This document shows positions 1 to 8,338 of a stretch of DNA of 64,000 bases, one piece after another (the stretch's first letter is position 1; the number at the start of each line of letters is the position of its first letter). The stretch comes from an uncultured Erwinia sp. (lineage in GTDB: Bacteria > Pseudomonadota > Gammaproteobacteria > Enterobacterales > Enterobacteriaceae): contig CALYQW010000003.1 in the NCBI GenBank assembly GCA_945290265.1, positions 124,001-188,000 of the forward strand, given 5' to 3'. Below the pieces are notes generated by a model. The model was not told the origin of the DNA. It searched no databases and worked only from the letters and a program-made list of their open reading frames with translations. Made by a program: the position numbers and the translations under genes.

Positions 1-582
1 ACAACTACATTGAATGAGCTGGCAAAGAACGATGGGTTTGATGGTATTTATCTGATCGCTTGCCGTAGTTATGATATATTGAATGCTGAGAAGGTATACA
101 GCGATTTTAATTCAGTAATGAACTTCAATCCGCGTTATGCCATAAATTTCCATTTGCGCCGTAGTAAAACGGCTATTCTGGAAAAACTGCTGCGCAGAAT
201 ACCCGAATATTTGCAGTCCAGGATAGCCTGTATCCGCAACAGGAATGAGTTGAGTCAATTCAGCTATACCGATTTTCTTAAAGTGCTGGAAAAAAGTGAT
301 AGCCTAATTAATAATAAACCAGTTTATCATTCAGTATTTCCTGACTGGGATAATACGCCGCGCTATGGTCAACGGGCTACGTTGTTTACCGATGTTAATC
401 CTGAGGCTTACAGGAAAGCATTACAAACAGCAATACAAAAGATTTCTGAACAGCACCACCCTTTACTTTTCATAAATGCTTGGAATGAATGGTCAGAAAG
501 TGCCTATCTTGAACCGGACTCATATCAAAGGGACATCCTGTTAGCAATAACGAAAGATGTTCTTTCCTCCTCAGGAAAATAA
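1..582 (+). CDS. WbsX/GH99-like polysaccharide protein, 5' truncated by window edge
   Basis: The reading frame is open from the first base, so only the C-terminal 193 residues are visible. The end carries the motif run FINAWNEWSESAYLEP, typical of the WbsX (glycosyltransferase/GH99-like) family found in O-antigen and capsule clusters. The ending PEAYRKALQ...NAWNEW...LL is the normal family C-terminus, so the gene looks intact at its 3' end. A family 2 glycosyltransferase follows 49 bases downstream on the same strand, consistent with a surface-polysaccharide operon. Base composition is clearly more AT-rich than the core genes further on, common for O-antigen loci. Whether it is a transferase or a hydrolase cannot be told from sequence. 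Confidence 0.8.
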   Translation, partial: TTTLNELAKNDGFDGIYLIACRSYDILNAEKVYSDFNSVMNFNPRYAINFHLRRSKTAILEKLLRRIPEYLQSRIACIRNRNELSQFSYTDFLKVLEKSDSLINNKPVYHSVFPDWDNTPRYGQRATLFTDVNPEAYRKALQTAIQKISEQHHPLLFINAWNEWSESAYLEPDSYQRDILLAITKDVLSSSGK

Positions 583-631
583 AGCGTCATTCTAACAGAC
601 TAATTATTATTTGGAATGCAGATGGTGAATA

Positions 632-1432
632 GTGAAAATTATCGCTTCTTTAGTATTATATAAGCATAGTTACGAAGATATAAAAGTCACCCTCGATTCA
701 TTACTCAATGAACCCGATGTAGAAAAAATTGTTCTGGTCGATAATGGCGCTCACTGCGACTGGGTAGCGAAACTAAATATACCGAAAGTAGATAGTATTA
801 TTAACAAGATAAATCGCGGTTTCGGAGCAGGTCATAATTCTGTTTTTTCTGCGTACAATGGGCAGGCAGATTATTTTCTCCTCTGTAACCCTGATATCTG
901 GTTTGAAGCTGGAGAGATAACAAAACTCTGCCAATTTTGTATTGATAACAGCGTTGACTTATCTATTCCAAAGATCTTCTACCCTGACGGTACCCAACAA
1001 TATGCCTGCAAATTACTACCTGATCCACTACAGTTATTTGTCAGACGGTTCTTGCAAAAAAGAGGTGGGGGTAATGGTCGATACGAACTCCGTCATGCTG
1101 ATTATACAAAATCTTTTTTTGCGCCATTTTTCTCCGGCTGTTGTTTGTTATTGAGTGAGGCAGCAGTCAGTTTATCAGGAGGTTTTGATGAACGCTTCTT
1201 TCTTTACCTGGAAGATGTTGATCTCTCTCGAAGGATATCTGATTCTCCATTGAAGGTTGCCTGTTGCCCACTGTCAGTGGTGTACCATGAGGCGCAGAGA
1301 AAATCTTATTACAATGGTAAATTTCTTTTTTACCATCTGGTTTCTGCCTTAAAATACTTTAATAAGTGGGGATGGTTTTATGATCAGGGAAGAAAAAGAT
1401 TGAATAAAAAATGCCTGGAACAGATTCATTGA
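632..1432 (+). CDS. Family 2 glycosyltransferase, rhamnosyltransferase-like
   Basis: A 266-residue GT-A fold glycosyltransferase, expected to add a sugar to a lipid-linked polysaccharide intermediate at the cytoplasmic face of the inner membrane. The N-terminus IIASLVLYKHS with VDNG near residue 37 is the nucleotide-sugar binding start. CNPDI near residue 87 is the DxD-like region. GGFDERFFLYLEDVDLSRR near residues 185-200 is the acceptor/catalytic signature typical of the WbbL/RfbF rhamnosyltransferase type. The start is GTG at 632. The donor sugar is inferred only from resemblance. It probably shares an operon with the upstream WbsX-like gene and appears to be the last gene of the polysaccharide cluster. 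Confidence 0.8.
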   Translation: MKIIASLVLYKHSYEDIKVTLDSLLNEPDVEKIVLVDNGAHCDWVAKLNIPKVDSIINKINRGFGAGHNSVFSAYNGQADYFLLCNPDIWFEAGEITKLCQFCIDNSVDLSIPKIFYPDGTQQYACKLLPDPLQLFVRRFLQKRGGGNGRYELRHADYTKSFFAPFFSGCCLLLSEAAVSLSGGFDERFFLYLEDVDLSRRISDSPLKVACCPLSVVYHEAQRKSYYNGKFLFYHLVSALKYFNKWGWFYDQGRKRLNKKCLEQIH

Positions 1433-1512
1433 AAAATTACTTCACTTATCATCAACGCTGATTTGGTTTATTCCTTTGTCAGTCCGTTACCTAACCGTCA
1501 GCTGGCTATCAA

Positions 1513-1554
1513 TATCAGTATCAGTATCAGTATCAGTATCAGTATCAGTATCAG
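1513..1554. repeat. Hexanucleotide microsatellite, seven TATCAG units
   Basis: Seven perfect tandem copies of TATCAG, preceded by one imperfect unit (TATCAA at 1507). It lies in the 209-base gap between the polysaccharide cluster and the convergent dehydrogenase gene. No reading frame crosses it. Such arrays vary in length by slippage. Confidence 0.95.
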
Positions 1555-1641
1555 TCGCATGACGCATTTTGCAATTGAATCCATAGATAAATAATGCCTT
1601 AACTCCAGGCCAGCCGGCTTTTGCCGGCCAGCCTGACAGGA

Positions 1642-2697
1642 TTACTGCGCTGAACGTACCAGGATTTTCACCTGCTGTTTCTCTTTCACCAGGGTTTCAA
1701 AACCTTCCGAGACCAGATCGGCCAGCTCAATGCGCTTGGTTACCAGCTTATCGGCCTGGAAATAGCCCTGAGTCATCAGCTCCATGACCGCCGGGAAAAT
1801 ATGACGATAGGCAATAATGCCTTTGATATTACGTTCGCTGATCACCACTTTATTGGGGTGGAAAGCGGCTTCACCCTCCCAGATTGAGACAATAATGGTC
1901 TCCCCTTCAAAGGTGGTGCTGTCAATACACTGTTTCAGCACCAGTGGAACCCCGGTCACTTCATAAGCCACATCCACACCACCGGCGCTTAGCTGACGGA
2001 TTCTCTCCACGGCATCTTCTTTCGCGGGATCGATAACATGGCTGGCACCCAGCTCACGCGCTTTCTCTGCCCGCTGCGGCGACAGTTCGACCACATAGAT
2101 TTCAGCCGCACCTGCTGCGCGCAGCGCTTCCACTACCAGTAAGCCAATCGGACCGGCACCGAACACGGCGGCCTTATCACCGGCTTTCAACCTACTCATT
2201 CGCACCGCGTGTAACGCCACCGCCGCTGGTTCTACCAGCGCGCCCTGTTCCCAGGAGAGGGAGTCGGGCATTTTATGCACCATGTTTTCATCAACCACGG
2301 TATAGGAGGCAAAGCCGCCGCCGCCGCCAGACAGGCCATGAAAGCCCATGTCTGCGCACAGATTATATTTACCGGCGCGGCAGGCTTCGCACTGATGGCA
2401 GGAAAGGATCGGTTCCACCACCACGCGGTCGCCGGGTTTCACCCGGGTGACACCACTGCCCACTTCAACAATTTCGCCTGAGAACTCATGACCCAGAACA
2501 ATCGGAGCCATATCGTGACTCAGCTTATGCGCCTTACCCACGGGCGCAAAAATCGGTCCGGCCAGATATTCATGCAGATCGCTGCCGCAGATCCCGGTCC
2601 AGGCAACTTTAATCTTCACTGTGCCCGCAGAAACCTGCGGTTCTTCAATATCATCAATGCGAATATCGTGCGCCTGATACCAACGTGCTGCTTTCAT
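1642..2697 (-). CDS. bdhA: Zinc-dependent 2,3-butanediol dehydrogenase
   Basis: A 351-residue medium-chain zinc dehydrogenase closely resembling (R,R)-butanediol dehydrogenase, which interconverts acetoin and 2,3-butanediol with NAD(H). Visible residues: catalytic-zinc ligand C37 in GICGSD, H70-E71 in GHEFSGE, structural-zinc cysteines C100, C103, C106 and C114, and the Rossmann motif GAGPIGLL near residue 178. The N-terminal MKAARW and the HEYLAGPIF stretch are characteristic of the BdhA subgroup. Length is normal. It stands alone, with no acetoin genes beside it. The upstream region holds a sigma-54-type promoter and inverted repeats, so induction by an enhancer-binding protein is likely. 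A related sorbitol or threonine-type dehydrogenase role is less likely. Confidence 0.85.
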   Translation of the reverse strand: MKAARWYQAHDIRIDDIEEPQVSAGTVKIKVAWTGICGSDLHEYLAGPIFAPVGKAHKLSHDMAPIVLGHEFSGEIVEVGSGVTRVKPGDRVVVEPILSCHQCEACRAGKYNLCADMGFHGLSGGGGGFASYTVVDENMVHKMPDSLSWEQGALVEPAAVALHAVRMSRLKAGDKAAVFGAGPIGLLVVEALRAAGAAEIYVVELSPQRAEKARELGASHVIDPAKEDAVERIRQLSAGGVDVAYEVTGVPLVLKQCIDSTTFEGETIIVSIWEGEAAFHPNKVVISERNIKGIIAYRHIFPAVMELMTQGYFQADKLVTKRIELADLVSEGFETLVKEKQQVKILVRSAQ

Positions 2698-2726
2698 TAC
2701 ATTCCCTCTTAATCGATCTCTGACGT

Positions 2727-2747
2727 CCTGTTATTGACAATAACAGG
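2727..2747. promoter_or_regulatory. Perfect 10-bp palindrome in the bdhA leader
   Basis: CCTGTTATTG and its exact reverse complement CAATAACAGG are separated by a single base. The palindrome ends 30 bases before the bdhA start codon and lies just downstream of the predicted sigma-54 start site. It could be a repressor operator or a leader hairpin. Confidence 0.6.
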
Positions 2748-2762
2748 CACCTCCGGTTAACT

Positions 2763-2778
2763 AGCGAAAACCGTGCCA
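2763..2778 (-). promoter_or_regulatory. Candidate sigma-54 promoter of bdhA
   Basis: On the minus strand the sequence reads TGGCACG-GTTT-TCGCT. The invariant GG and GC are separated by exactly 10 bases, against the sigma-54 consensus TGGCACG-N4-TTGCW. The start site would fall near 2753, giving a leader of about 55 bases before bdhA. Acetoin/butanediol genes are sigma-54 dependent in several bacteria, so the match suits the gene. Confidence 0.65.
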
Positions 2779-2800
2779 AAAGAAGGGGTTTTGTTTTTAT

Positions 2801-2812
2801 CTGTAATTACAG
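2801..2812. promoter_or_regulatory. Palindrome CTGTAATTACAG between promoter and distal repeats
   Basis: A perfect 12-base palindrome about 50-60 bases upstream of the predicted bdhA start site. It could be a binding site for a dimeric regulator. Nothing in the sequence identifies the protein. Confidence 0.4.
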
Positions 2813-2853
2813 CAGGATAGTGTAATTCAAGGCAGAGAGTGTCACGGTTATGG

Positions 2854-2892
2854 TGTAACAACTGTCACTTCAGGCAGGTTGCAGTTGTTACA
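2854..2892. promoter_or_regulatory. Inverted repeat, candidate activator site for bdhA
   Basis: TGTAACAACTG (2854-2864) and CAGTTGTTACA (2882-2892) are perfect 11-base inverted arms separated by 17 bases. They lie about 100-140 bases upstream of the predicted sigma-54 start site, the usual position of enhancer-binding protein sites. The TGTAACA/TGTTACA half-sites resemble those of AcoR-type activators (inference). Confidence 0.5.
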
Positions 2893-2919
2893 GTCAGTGA
2901 GTTAGCTGGCGCACTGGCC

Positions 2920-3270
2920 CTAAGTACGGGCAGCGGCGGCACCGGGCTTGAGTTTGATAATCAGCTCAACATTGGGTTCATCACCCACTGTGCGGCTGAT
3001 ACGACCCACGCGCTTATCATCAGCGCGGGGATGGGAGCAGGTCTCAGCATTAAACTGCATCTCGCCGGGCCCCTGAACCAGTTTAGTCCCGTCAGCCGTT
3101 TCCACTGAACAGCGACCGGAAAGTGTTACTACCCATTGCGGAGCCGCCGGTGGGGCGTATCTTATGCCGGGTAGATTCAATGATGTGTTATTTGAATTTT
3201 TAAAAACAGCAGCGCCATTGTTTATTAATAACGTAGCCTCCCGGTTAATCGAGTCTGCACAGGCGCCCAC
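2920..3270 (-). pseudogene. Cupin-domain protein remnant
   Basis: About the last 80 residues look like the C-terminal half of a small cupin protein: QWVVTLSGR, then VETADGTKLVQGPGEM, then GRISRTVGDEPNVELIIKLK. The N-terminal 35 residues, in low-complexity AT-rich sequence, do not resemble the metal-binding first half that such cupins have, and no good ribosome-binding site precedes the GTG at 3270. I read it as a 5'-replaced remnant. It could instead be a short diverged cupin. No partner gene is adjacent. Confidence 0.4.
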
Positions 3271-3486
3271 AGAATAAATGTAGGTATGTAGCTGATGATT
3301 TATAAATTATTTGACGTCCTAAGCTTTAGGAAAATTATAAATATATTAAAATACCGCATATTGATTTTAATAAAAAATCCATTTATTTTTTGTGTGGTCT
3401 TTCTGTAAACCTCCCCAGATCCTAAAGATTAAATTTTATTAGTAAATTGACTAAGATTTATTGAAGCAACATCTAAAGAGGTAAAA
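3271..3486. other. AT-rich leader region of the enhancin-like gene
   Basis: Strongly AT-rich intergenic DNA with no reading frame of interest. AAAGAGG at 3475-3481 is a good ribosome-binding site for the ATG at 3487. A promoter is presumably here but no single -35/-10 pair stands out. Confidence 0.5.
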
Positions 3487-6054
3487 ATGCCAAATATCTA
3501 TAAATCAAAGTCAATTTATACGTTATCAAGACCTGCATGGTTAGATAATGCAGGAATGACCAAGGGACTTAATCACGATCGCCAACATATGGGGATTATC
3601 CTCGCCGCCGGACAGAAAGTTAGAATTCGCCAGACTAATGCGAATTTTAGCGCAAATCTTTCAATGCGTCTTCTGAACGACGATAACCAAACGGAAGCAC
3701 AATTCAGCATTAGTAGCTCCTGGGTCGAAGCCAGCGTCAATGCAGTATCGGTTCCATTTATTGATACACCTTACACTAGTGTTAAGCCTGTAGTGGAGTT
3801 CGAATACGCTGATACGGCGAAAAGGTTGCCGGTTTACCGTAAAGGTGAAAATGAAGTGGCTTTCTTCAGCCGTTGGGATACTCAGGATGCAGAATTCGGT
3901 CTTATTGAATCTGATTACGCGATACTGCTGATCCCAAAAAATAGTAAACAAACGCTTAAGGAAATTGCGGAAGTCCAAAAAATTGATGGATTAATCGCTT
4001 ATTATGACCGAATTTTCATCTTCTATAATGCGTTAACGGGTATTTCATTTGAGCCTGAAAGACTTACGGATCTTAATATTAAAAACCGTTACTTTATGAA
4101 GGCTGACAAACATGGTGTTGGAAGTGCTTACTATTACGACTCGTGGACGGCGGAAAGCACCAGTTCGGTAAGCGGCTTCTGGCTGTTTCCGGAGGATACC
4201 AACTGGGGCTGCCTGCATGAAATTGCTCATGGCTATCAGGGCCAGTTCATGGTCGATGCGTATTTCTCTACTGACGAGATGTGGAACAACATTTATGCTG
4301 CATGCTACCAAAATATAATGCTGGGCGATCGCAAATACTGGGAAGGCTGGTTGTATGATTACGGCAACATACAAGAAGTTGATAAGACCATTCTCGACTT
4401 TATCGCCAATGGTATCCCTTTAAACAAGTGGGATCTGCGTTCAAAATTGTACTTCGCGGTATTAATGATTGATAAGGCGGGTAAAAATGCCTTTACGCAT
4501 TTCAATCAGCAGTACCGTAAAAACTGTAATACGGCCGGTTTTAAGCCTTCCGAACATACTCTACTGGACATGCTGTCTGAAAGCTTTGCAGTAAGCGGAG
4601 AGCTGGTGGATGTAACGCCATTTATCGGATTGGCTGGAGGTTATGTCACTCAAACGCAGCGTAGCCGTAATGTTTTCAGTCGTGCCAAAGCAGTATACCC
4701 ATTGTATCAACTGGTCGATGCATCACATCTTGAGGCAGTGAAATCACAGTTGAAGCTGGATTCTTCGCTGCGATTGGTTGATTCTGAACAGCTGAAAGCC
4801 ACTGGTCTGACTGGCAGCGTCAGTCTGCGTTTTAATATTGATGACTTTTCACAAATATACGGTGAAGAGCTCATTCTGATGGAGGGAGCGCGCTACGCCT
4901 GTAAAACGCGCATTACCAGCCTTTCTATGGAGTTGGGTGCACTGCCGATTGGCGTGTACACGCTGCGTCTGCCTGGCGGTAATGATAAAAAGTACCAATC
5001 TGCGATGGATTATCTGGTTGTGACGCAGGGATATAATGTGGTGGAGATAAGCTTTGTCAAAAAAGTGTCTTCCCCGATTATCTCGCAGCAAATCAATTTA
5101 CTGGGGATTCACGATGCAGTTTTCGCCACGCTGTTAGTTGACCATGCTCAGGGCAAGCTGGTGATTGATGTTATCAACACCACGCCACATCAGTATTTCC
5201 CGGACGTGACCTACGCTAAAATTATGGTGCGCGATCAGCAAGGGACACTTGTTTTTAACAAGGATATTCATGGGACTGATGCGAGTCTGAGCCATGATGA
5301 ACTGGTATTCCATGTGGGAGATAAGATTGAGATCTACCATGAGGAACCAGGGCGCTTGCAAGTTACCCCGGCAGCTTCAAACGTAATAAACACCAATAAT
5401 AAAACCAATAAATTGACTATCAATAAATATGGACTCGACAATTCGAGTTTATGGACTGATCCTGAAAAGGTCTTATTGATACGCCTGGAAAATACGGTGG
5501 TATCATTACGTGGCTATCCTCAAGGCTACAATGCGCAGTATTCGCCTTTTAAAGACGATATCTACCTGGCGATCAATGTATTCTCCAGTCCAGTGCGTGA
5601 GCAACTTTCGGAAAAATATAAAGACTGCCTTCCAGCAAACAATAATCCTGTGGGAGACAAAGTAGGTAATTTATTCACTTTTGATTGCCGAGGGATCTAT
5701 GATCGTCAATTTTTGACAGCGACGCTTGATCTGGAGGAAAAAATGCTGACGGTGAAGATAGAAGCCGGAATCGCGCACGAATATTTCGACAATGTTTACG
5801 TTTCTTTCGATTACCAGGATGCGGATGGTAATTCCCTGTATCACGAAGAGGTGATTGGTAATCAGACGCAGCAGATGCGTTCCTTCGAATTACCGATATC
5901 GGGAGTTGGAGGCGAGGTGATCCGTCTGCATCATGAAGAGCCGAACGATCGTTTAGTCATCACCAACGAGATGCAAAAGGTACGCCTGGCTGACAGGGGC
6001 AAGCAGCAGTCTTACCGTGTTACAGCGGTGGGACTGGAACGCATTGCTGATTAA
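3487..6054 (+). CDS. Enhancin-like M60 metalloprotease with two mucin-binding modules
   Basis: An 855-residue protein of the viral/bacterial enhancin (peptidase M60-like) family. Baculovirus enhancins degrade insect gut mucin. The zinc site is visible: H244-E245-IA-H248, followed by E264 in DEMWNN, matching HExxH-x(8,28)-E. The C-terminal part holds two related beta-rich modules, about 540-635 and 738-835. Each has the pattern L-x(5)-V/K-I...YFD/PDV...DxxG and ends in I-x-HEEP-x-R-L, the putative mucin/carbohydrate-binding module of enhancins. No signal peptide is evident. It is single-copy, flanked by AT-rich DNA and more AT-rich than neighbouring core genes, suggesting transfer. A role in an insect or other animal gut is inferred from the family only. 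Confidence 0.85.
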   Translation: MPNIYKSKSIYTLSRPAWLDNAGMTKGLNHDRQHMGIILAAGQKVRIRQTNANFSANLSMRLLNDDNQTEAQFSISSSWVEASVNAVSVPFIDTPYTSVKPVVEFEYADTAKRLPVYRKGENEVAFFSRWDTQDAEFGLIESDYAILLIPKNSKQTLKEIAEVQKIDGLIAYYDRIFIFYNALTGISFEPERLTDLNIKNRYFMKADKHGVGSAYYYDSWTAESTSSVSGFWLFPEDTNWGCLHEIAHGYQGQFMVDAYFSTDEMWNNIYAACYQNIMLGDRKYWEGWLYDYGNIQEVDKTILDFIANGIPLNKWDLRSKLYFAVLMIDKAGKNAFTHFNQQYRKNCNTAGFKPSEHTLLDMLSESFAVSGELVDVTPFIGLAGGYVTQTQRSRNVFSRAKAVYPLYQLVDASHLEAVKSQLKLDSSLRLVDSEQLKATGLTGSVSLRFNIDDFSQIYGEELILMEGARYACKTRITSLSMELGALPIGVYTLRLPGGNDKKYQSAMDYLVVTQGYNVVEISFVKKVSSPIISQQINLLGIHDAVFATLLVDHAQGKLVIDVINTTPHQYFPDVTYAKIMVRDQQGTLVFNKDIHGTDASLSHDELVFHVGDKIEIYHEEPGRLQVTPAASNVINTNNKTNKLTINKYGLDNSSLWTDPEKVLLIRLENTVVSLRGYPQGYNAQYSPFKDDIYLAINVFSSPVREQLSEKYKDCLPANNNPVGDKVGNLFTFDCRGIYDRQFLTATLDLEEKMLTVKIEAGIAHEYFDNVYVSFDYQDADGNSLYHEEVIGNQTQQMRSFELPISGVGGEVIRLHHEEPNDRLVITNEMQKVRLADRGKQQSYRVTAVGLERIAD

Positions 6055-6239
6055 TCAGTAGATTGAGCGGCAGTATTAATCTGCCGCACTGCTTTAAGCA
6101 TTCGCTCTAACATCCGCACAGAAGACAGACGATTTTTTCAAATGTGGTTTGCAGTGGACAGGTGTGAATCTCAATAAGCGACCAGCCAAAAGATAAAATG
6201 CAAAAAAAAGACGTCAACAGACATCTGGTTTATAAATTT

Positions 6240-6315
6240 TGGCTCCTCTGACTGGACTCGAACCAGTGACATACGGATTAACAGTCCGCCGTTCTACCGA
6301 CTGAACTACAGAGGA
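6240..6315 (-). tRNA. asnT: tRNA-Asn (GTT)
   Basis: A 76-base tRNA read on the minus strand, with TCCTCTG/CAGAGGA acceptor pairing, D-loop, a TTCGA T-loop and an encoded CCA end (TGG at 6240-6242). The anticodon GTT is at 6280-6282, tRNA position 34-36. It sits beside nac and cbl, as asn tRNA genes do in E. coli. The paralogue symbol is by position only. Confidence 0.95.
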
Positions 6316-6663
6316 ATTGTGTGAACGGGGCGCATAATAACGGGGGGTTAAGGAAATGTCAAAGGTGAAATAGCCGTATTTACCGCGTTTGCCGCTAAAT
6401 TCGGCAGAACGAAAAATTTTTAACGCTTTCCCACTTTTTGCCCGGCCAGCGACAGGCTGCACAGCAGTCATCAGCTCATGCACCGTAAACGTGCAATCAC
6501 TCTCATAAAAACCATAGCCAGGTGCATGTGGCCACGGCAGGCAGGGGATGTACCGCTGTTTCTGTCTGACGTGGTTTTCTGGCATGGCGGTTGCTTATTA
6601 ATACCAGGCGTGGCAGACGGGCAGCGCTGGTATCTCAGCCCGTAAACTGATAATGGAGAGAAA
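6316..6663. other. Gap between tRNA-Asn and the nac remnant
   Basis: About 350 bases. It should hold the tRNA-Asn promoter (minus strand) and the former nac promoter. No supported gene and no convincing sigma-54 match was seen here. GGAGA at 6656-6660 is the ribosome-binding site before the nac start. Confidence 0.4.
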
Positions 6664-6963
6664 ATGAATCTGAGACGGCTTAAATATTTTGTGAAGATTG
6701 TCGAGATCGGCAGCCTGACCCAGGCCGCTGAAATACTGCATATCGCTCAGCCAGCACTCAGCCAGCAGATGGCAACGCTGGAAAATGAGGTGGATCAACG
6801 CCTGCTGCACCGTACCCGGCGGGGTGTGACGCCTACCGGGGCCGGGCTGCTGCTCTATTCTTATGCAAAGTCAATTCCCGGTCAGTGCGAACAGGCGCGC
6901 GGCGCGCTGGTAAATTTCCCGGCAGAGGGGGTCGCAAAGATGATGCTGGGGCTGGCATCGTAA
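6664..6963 (+). pseudogene. nac: Truncated LysR regulator Nac
   Basis: The 99 residues match the N-terminal winged-helix domain of the nitrogen assimilation control protein Nac: NLRRLKYFVKIV, GSLTQAAEILHIAQPALSQQ and RTRRGVTPTGAG are nearly identical to the E. coli protein. Full-length Nac is about 305 residues. Here similarity fades after GALVNF and a stop follows at 6961-6963. The next 350 bases show no trace of the effector-binding domain. A DNA-binding fragment could still be made, since the start and ribosome-binding site look good, but it lacks the oligomerisation region. The position beside tRNA-Asn and cbl confirms orthology. Confidence 0.85.
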
Positions 6964-7315
6964 ATATGATCTCTTTGTGCTGTCCGTTGCAGGAGGCAGG
7001 AAAACAGCGACGGGCTGCACCATGGTAGTTGAACGCTGCGTCTGTCATCCTGAACTAAAGTATAGTCAGAGTGTTGCCTAACAGGCGGGAATGTAAGTGT
7101 TTTTTAATATTTCCATGCAAAAATTTCTTACAGATAACCTTTTTTTCAGGACAGATAATGACGCGCTGGGGGGAAAAAAGCGCGCATCATACCGGATAAA
7201 ATCGGGCTAAGATTTTATTCTTATTATAAAAAAGCATAAAGTTCCGTTATTTATTATTTGTTGCTGCCAGCCTTAAACCTTACTATGTTGCCAATAATTG
7301 TTGATAAAGGCGTGG
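6964..7315. other. Gap between nac remnant and cbl
   Basis: About 350 bases, AT-rich towards the cbl end. It presumably contains the cbl promoter (CysB-dependent in E. coli) but no confident site was identified. No remnant of the nac effector domain is recognisable in any frame. Confidence 0.4.
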
Positions 7316-8275
7316 ATGGTGAATTTCCAGCAGCTCAAAATAATTAAAGAAGCCGCACGCTGTGAGTTCAATCTCACTGAAGTTGCGGCAGCTTTGTTTA
7401 CTTCGCAGTCCGGAGTCAGCCGCCATATTCGCGATTTGGAAGATGAACTGGGCGTTGAAATTTTCATCCGCCGCGGAAAACGTCTGCTGGGCATGACCGA
7501 GCCAGGCAAGGCATTGCTGACCATTGCTGAGCGCATCCTGGATGAAGCCAGTAAAGTAAGGCGTCTGGCCGATCTGTTTACCAGTGAAACCAGTGGTGTG
7601 CTGACGATTGCTACCACCCATACCCAGGCACGCTACAGCCTGCCTAAGGTGATTAAGGCGTTTCGCGCGCTTTATCCGCAGGTGCGTCTGGAGCTGAATC
7701 AGGGGACGCCACAGGAAATCGTTTCTATGCTGCAAAACGGCCAGGCCGATATCGGCATTGCCAGTGAGCAGCTGGAGAACCATCCTTCGCTGGTGGCGTT
7801 TCCCTGGTTTAACTGGCACCACGTGCTGTTGATCCCCAAAGGGCATGAACTGGAACATCAGCCTGCACCCAGTCTGGCAACGCTCAGCCGTTATCCGCTG
7901 ATTACCTATCGGCAGGGGTTGACTGGTCGTTCACGGGTTGACCGGGCATTCAGTGCCGCCAGCGTGCAGGCAGATATTATCCTTAGTGCTCAGGATTCTG
8001 ACGTAGTAAAGACTTACGTTGAACTCGGGTTAGGCATCGGTATTCTTGCGGACCACGCCTGCCAGCCGGAGCCCAACTCTGCGCTTACCCGGGTGGAAGT
8101 CAGGCATCTGTTTGACGCCAGCACCGTCTGGCTGGGCCTGAAACGGGGTCAGTTACAGCGTGACTTTGTCTGGCATTTTATTGAACTCTGTAATGCCAAT
8201 CTCTCCCCTGCTGAAATCAAGCGCGAGGCGCTGGCGATGAACAAGCCGGACAGCGCGCTGGATTTTCAGATCTGA
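7316..8275 (+). CDS. cbl: LysR regulator Cbl (CysB-like)
   Basis: A 319-residue LysR-type regulator of sulfonate and sulfate-starvation genes, paralogue of CysB. NFQQLKIIKEAAR, then LTEVAAALFTSQSGVSRHIRDLEDELG, is the Cbl/CysB helix-turn-helix. The effector domain continues with TTHTQARYSLPKV and GLKRGQLQRDFVW. I chose ATG 7316 because E. coli Cbl begins MNFQQLK; the GTG at 7319 is an equal candidate. An upstream TTG at 7298 would add residues absent from the family. It keeps its ancestral place after nac although nac itself is broken. Confidence 0.9.
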   Translation: MVNFQQLKIIKEAARCEFNLTEVAAALFTSQSGVSRHIRDLEDELGVEIFIRRGKRLLGMTEPGKALLTIAERILDEASKVRRLADLFTSETSGVLTIATTHTQARYSLPKVIKAFRALYPQVRLELNQGTPQEIVSMLQNGQADIGIASEQLENHPSLVAFPWFNWHHVLLIPKGHELEHQPAPSLATLSRYPLITYRQGLTGRSRVDRAFSAASVQADIILSAQDSDVVKTYVELGLGIGILADHACQPEPNSALTRVEVRHLFDASTVWLGLKRGQLQRDFVWHFIELCNANLSPAEIKREALAMNKPDSALDFQI

Positions 8276-8338
8276 ACCAGTCTGCTATCGTTGTGTCAGC
8301 GAAGATACTGTACGGCACAACCGTTTTAAGGAGCGGAG

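Noticed and set aside
1507-1554. Possible CRISPR-like array
   Set aside because: The units are six bases and contiguous with no spacers; no cas genes are present.
6214-6585. 123-codon minus-strand frame across tRNA-Asn
   Set aside because: Runs through the tRNA gene; such frames arise by chance over tRNAs.
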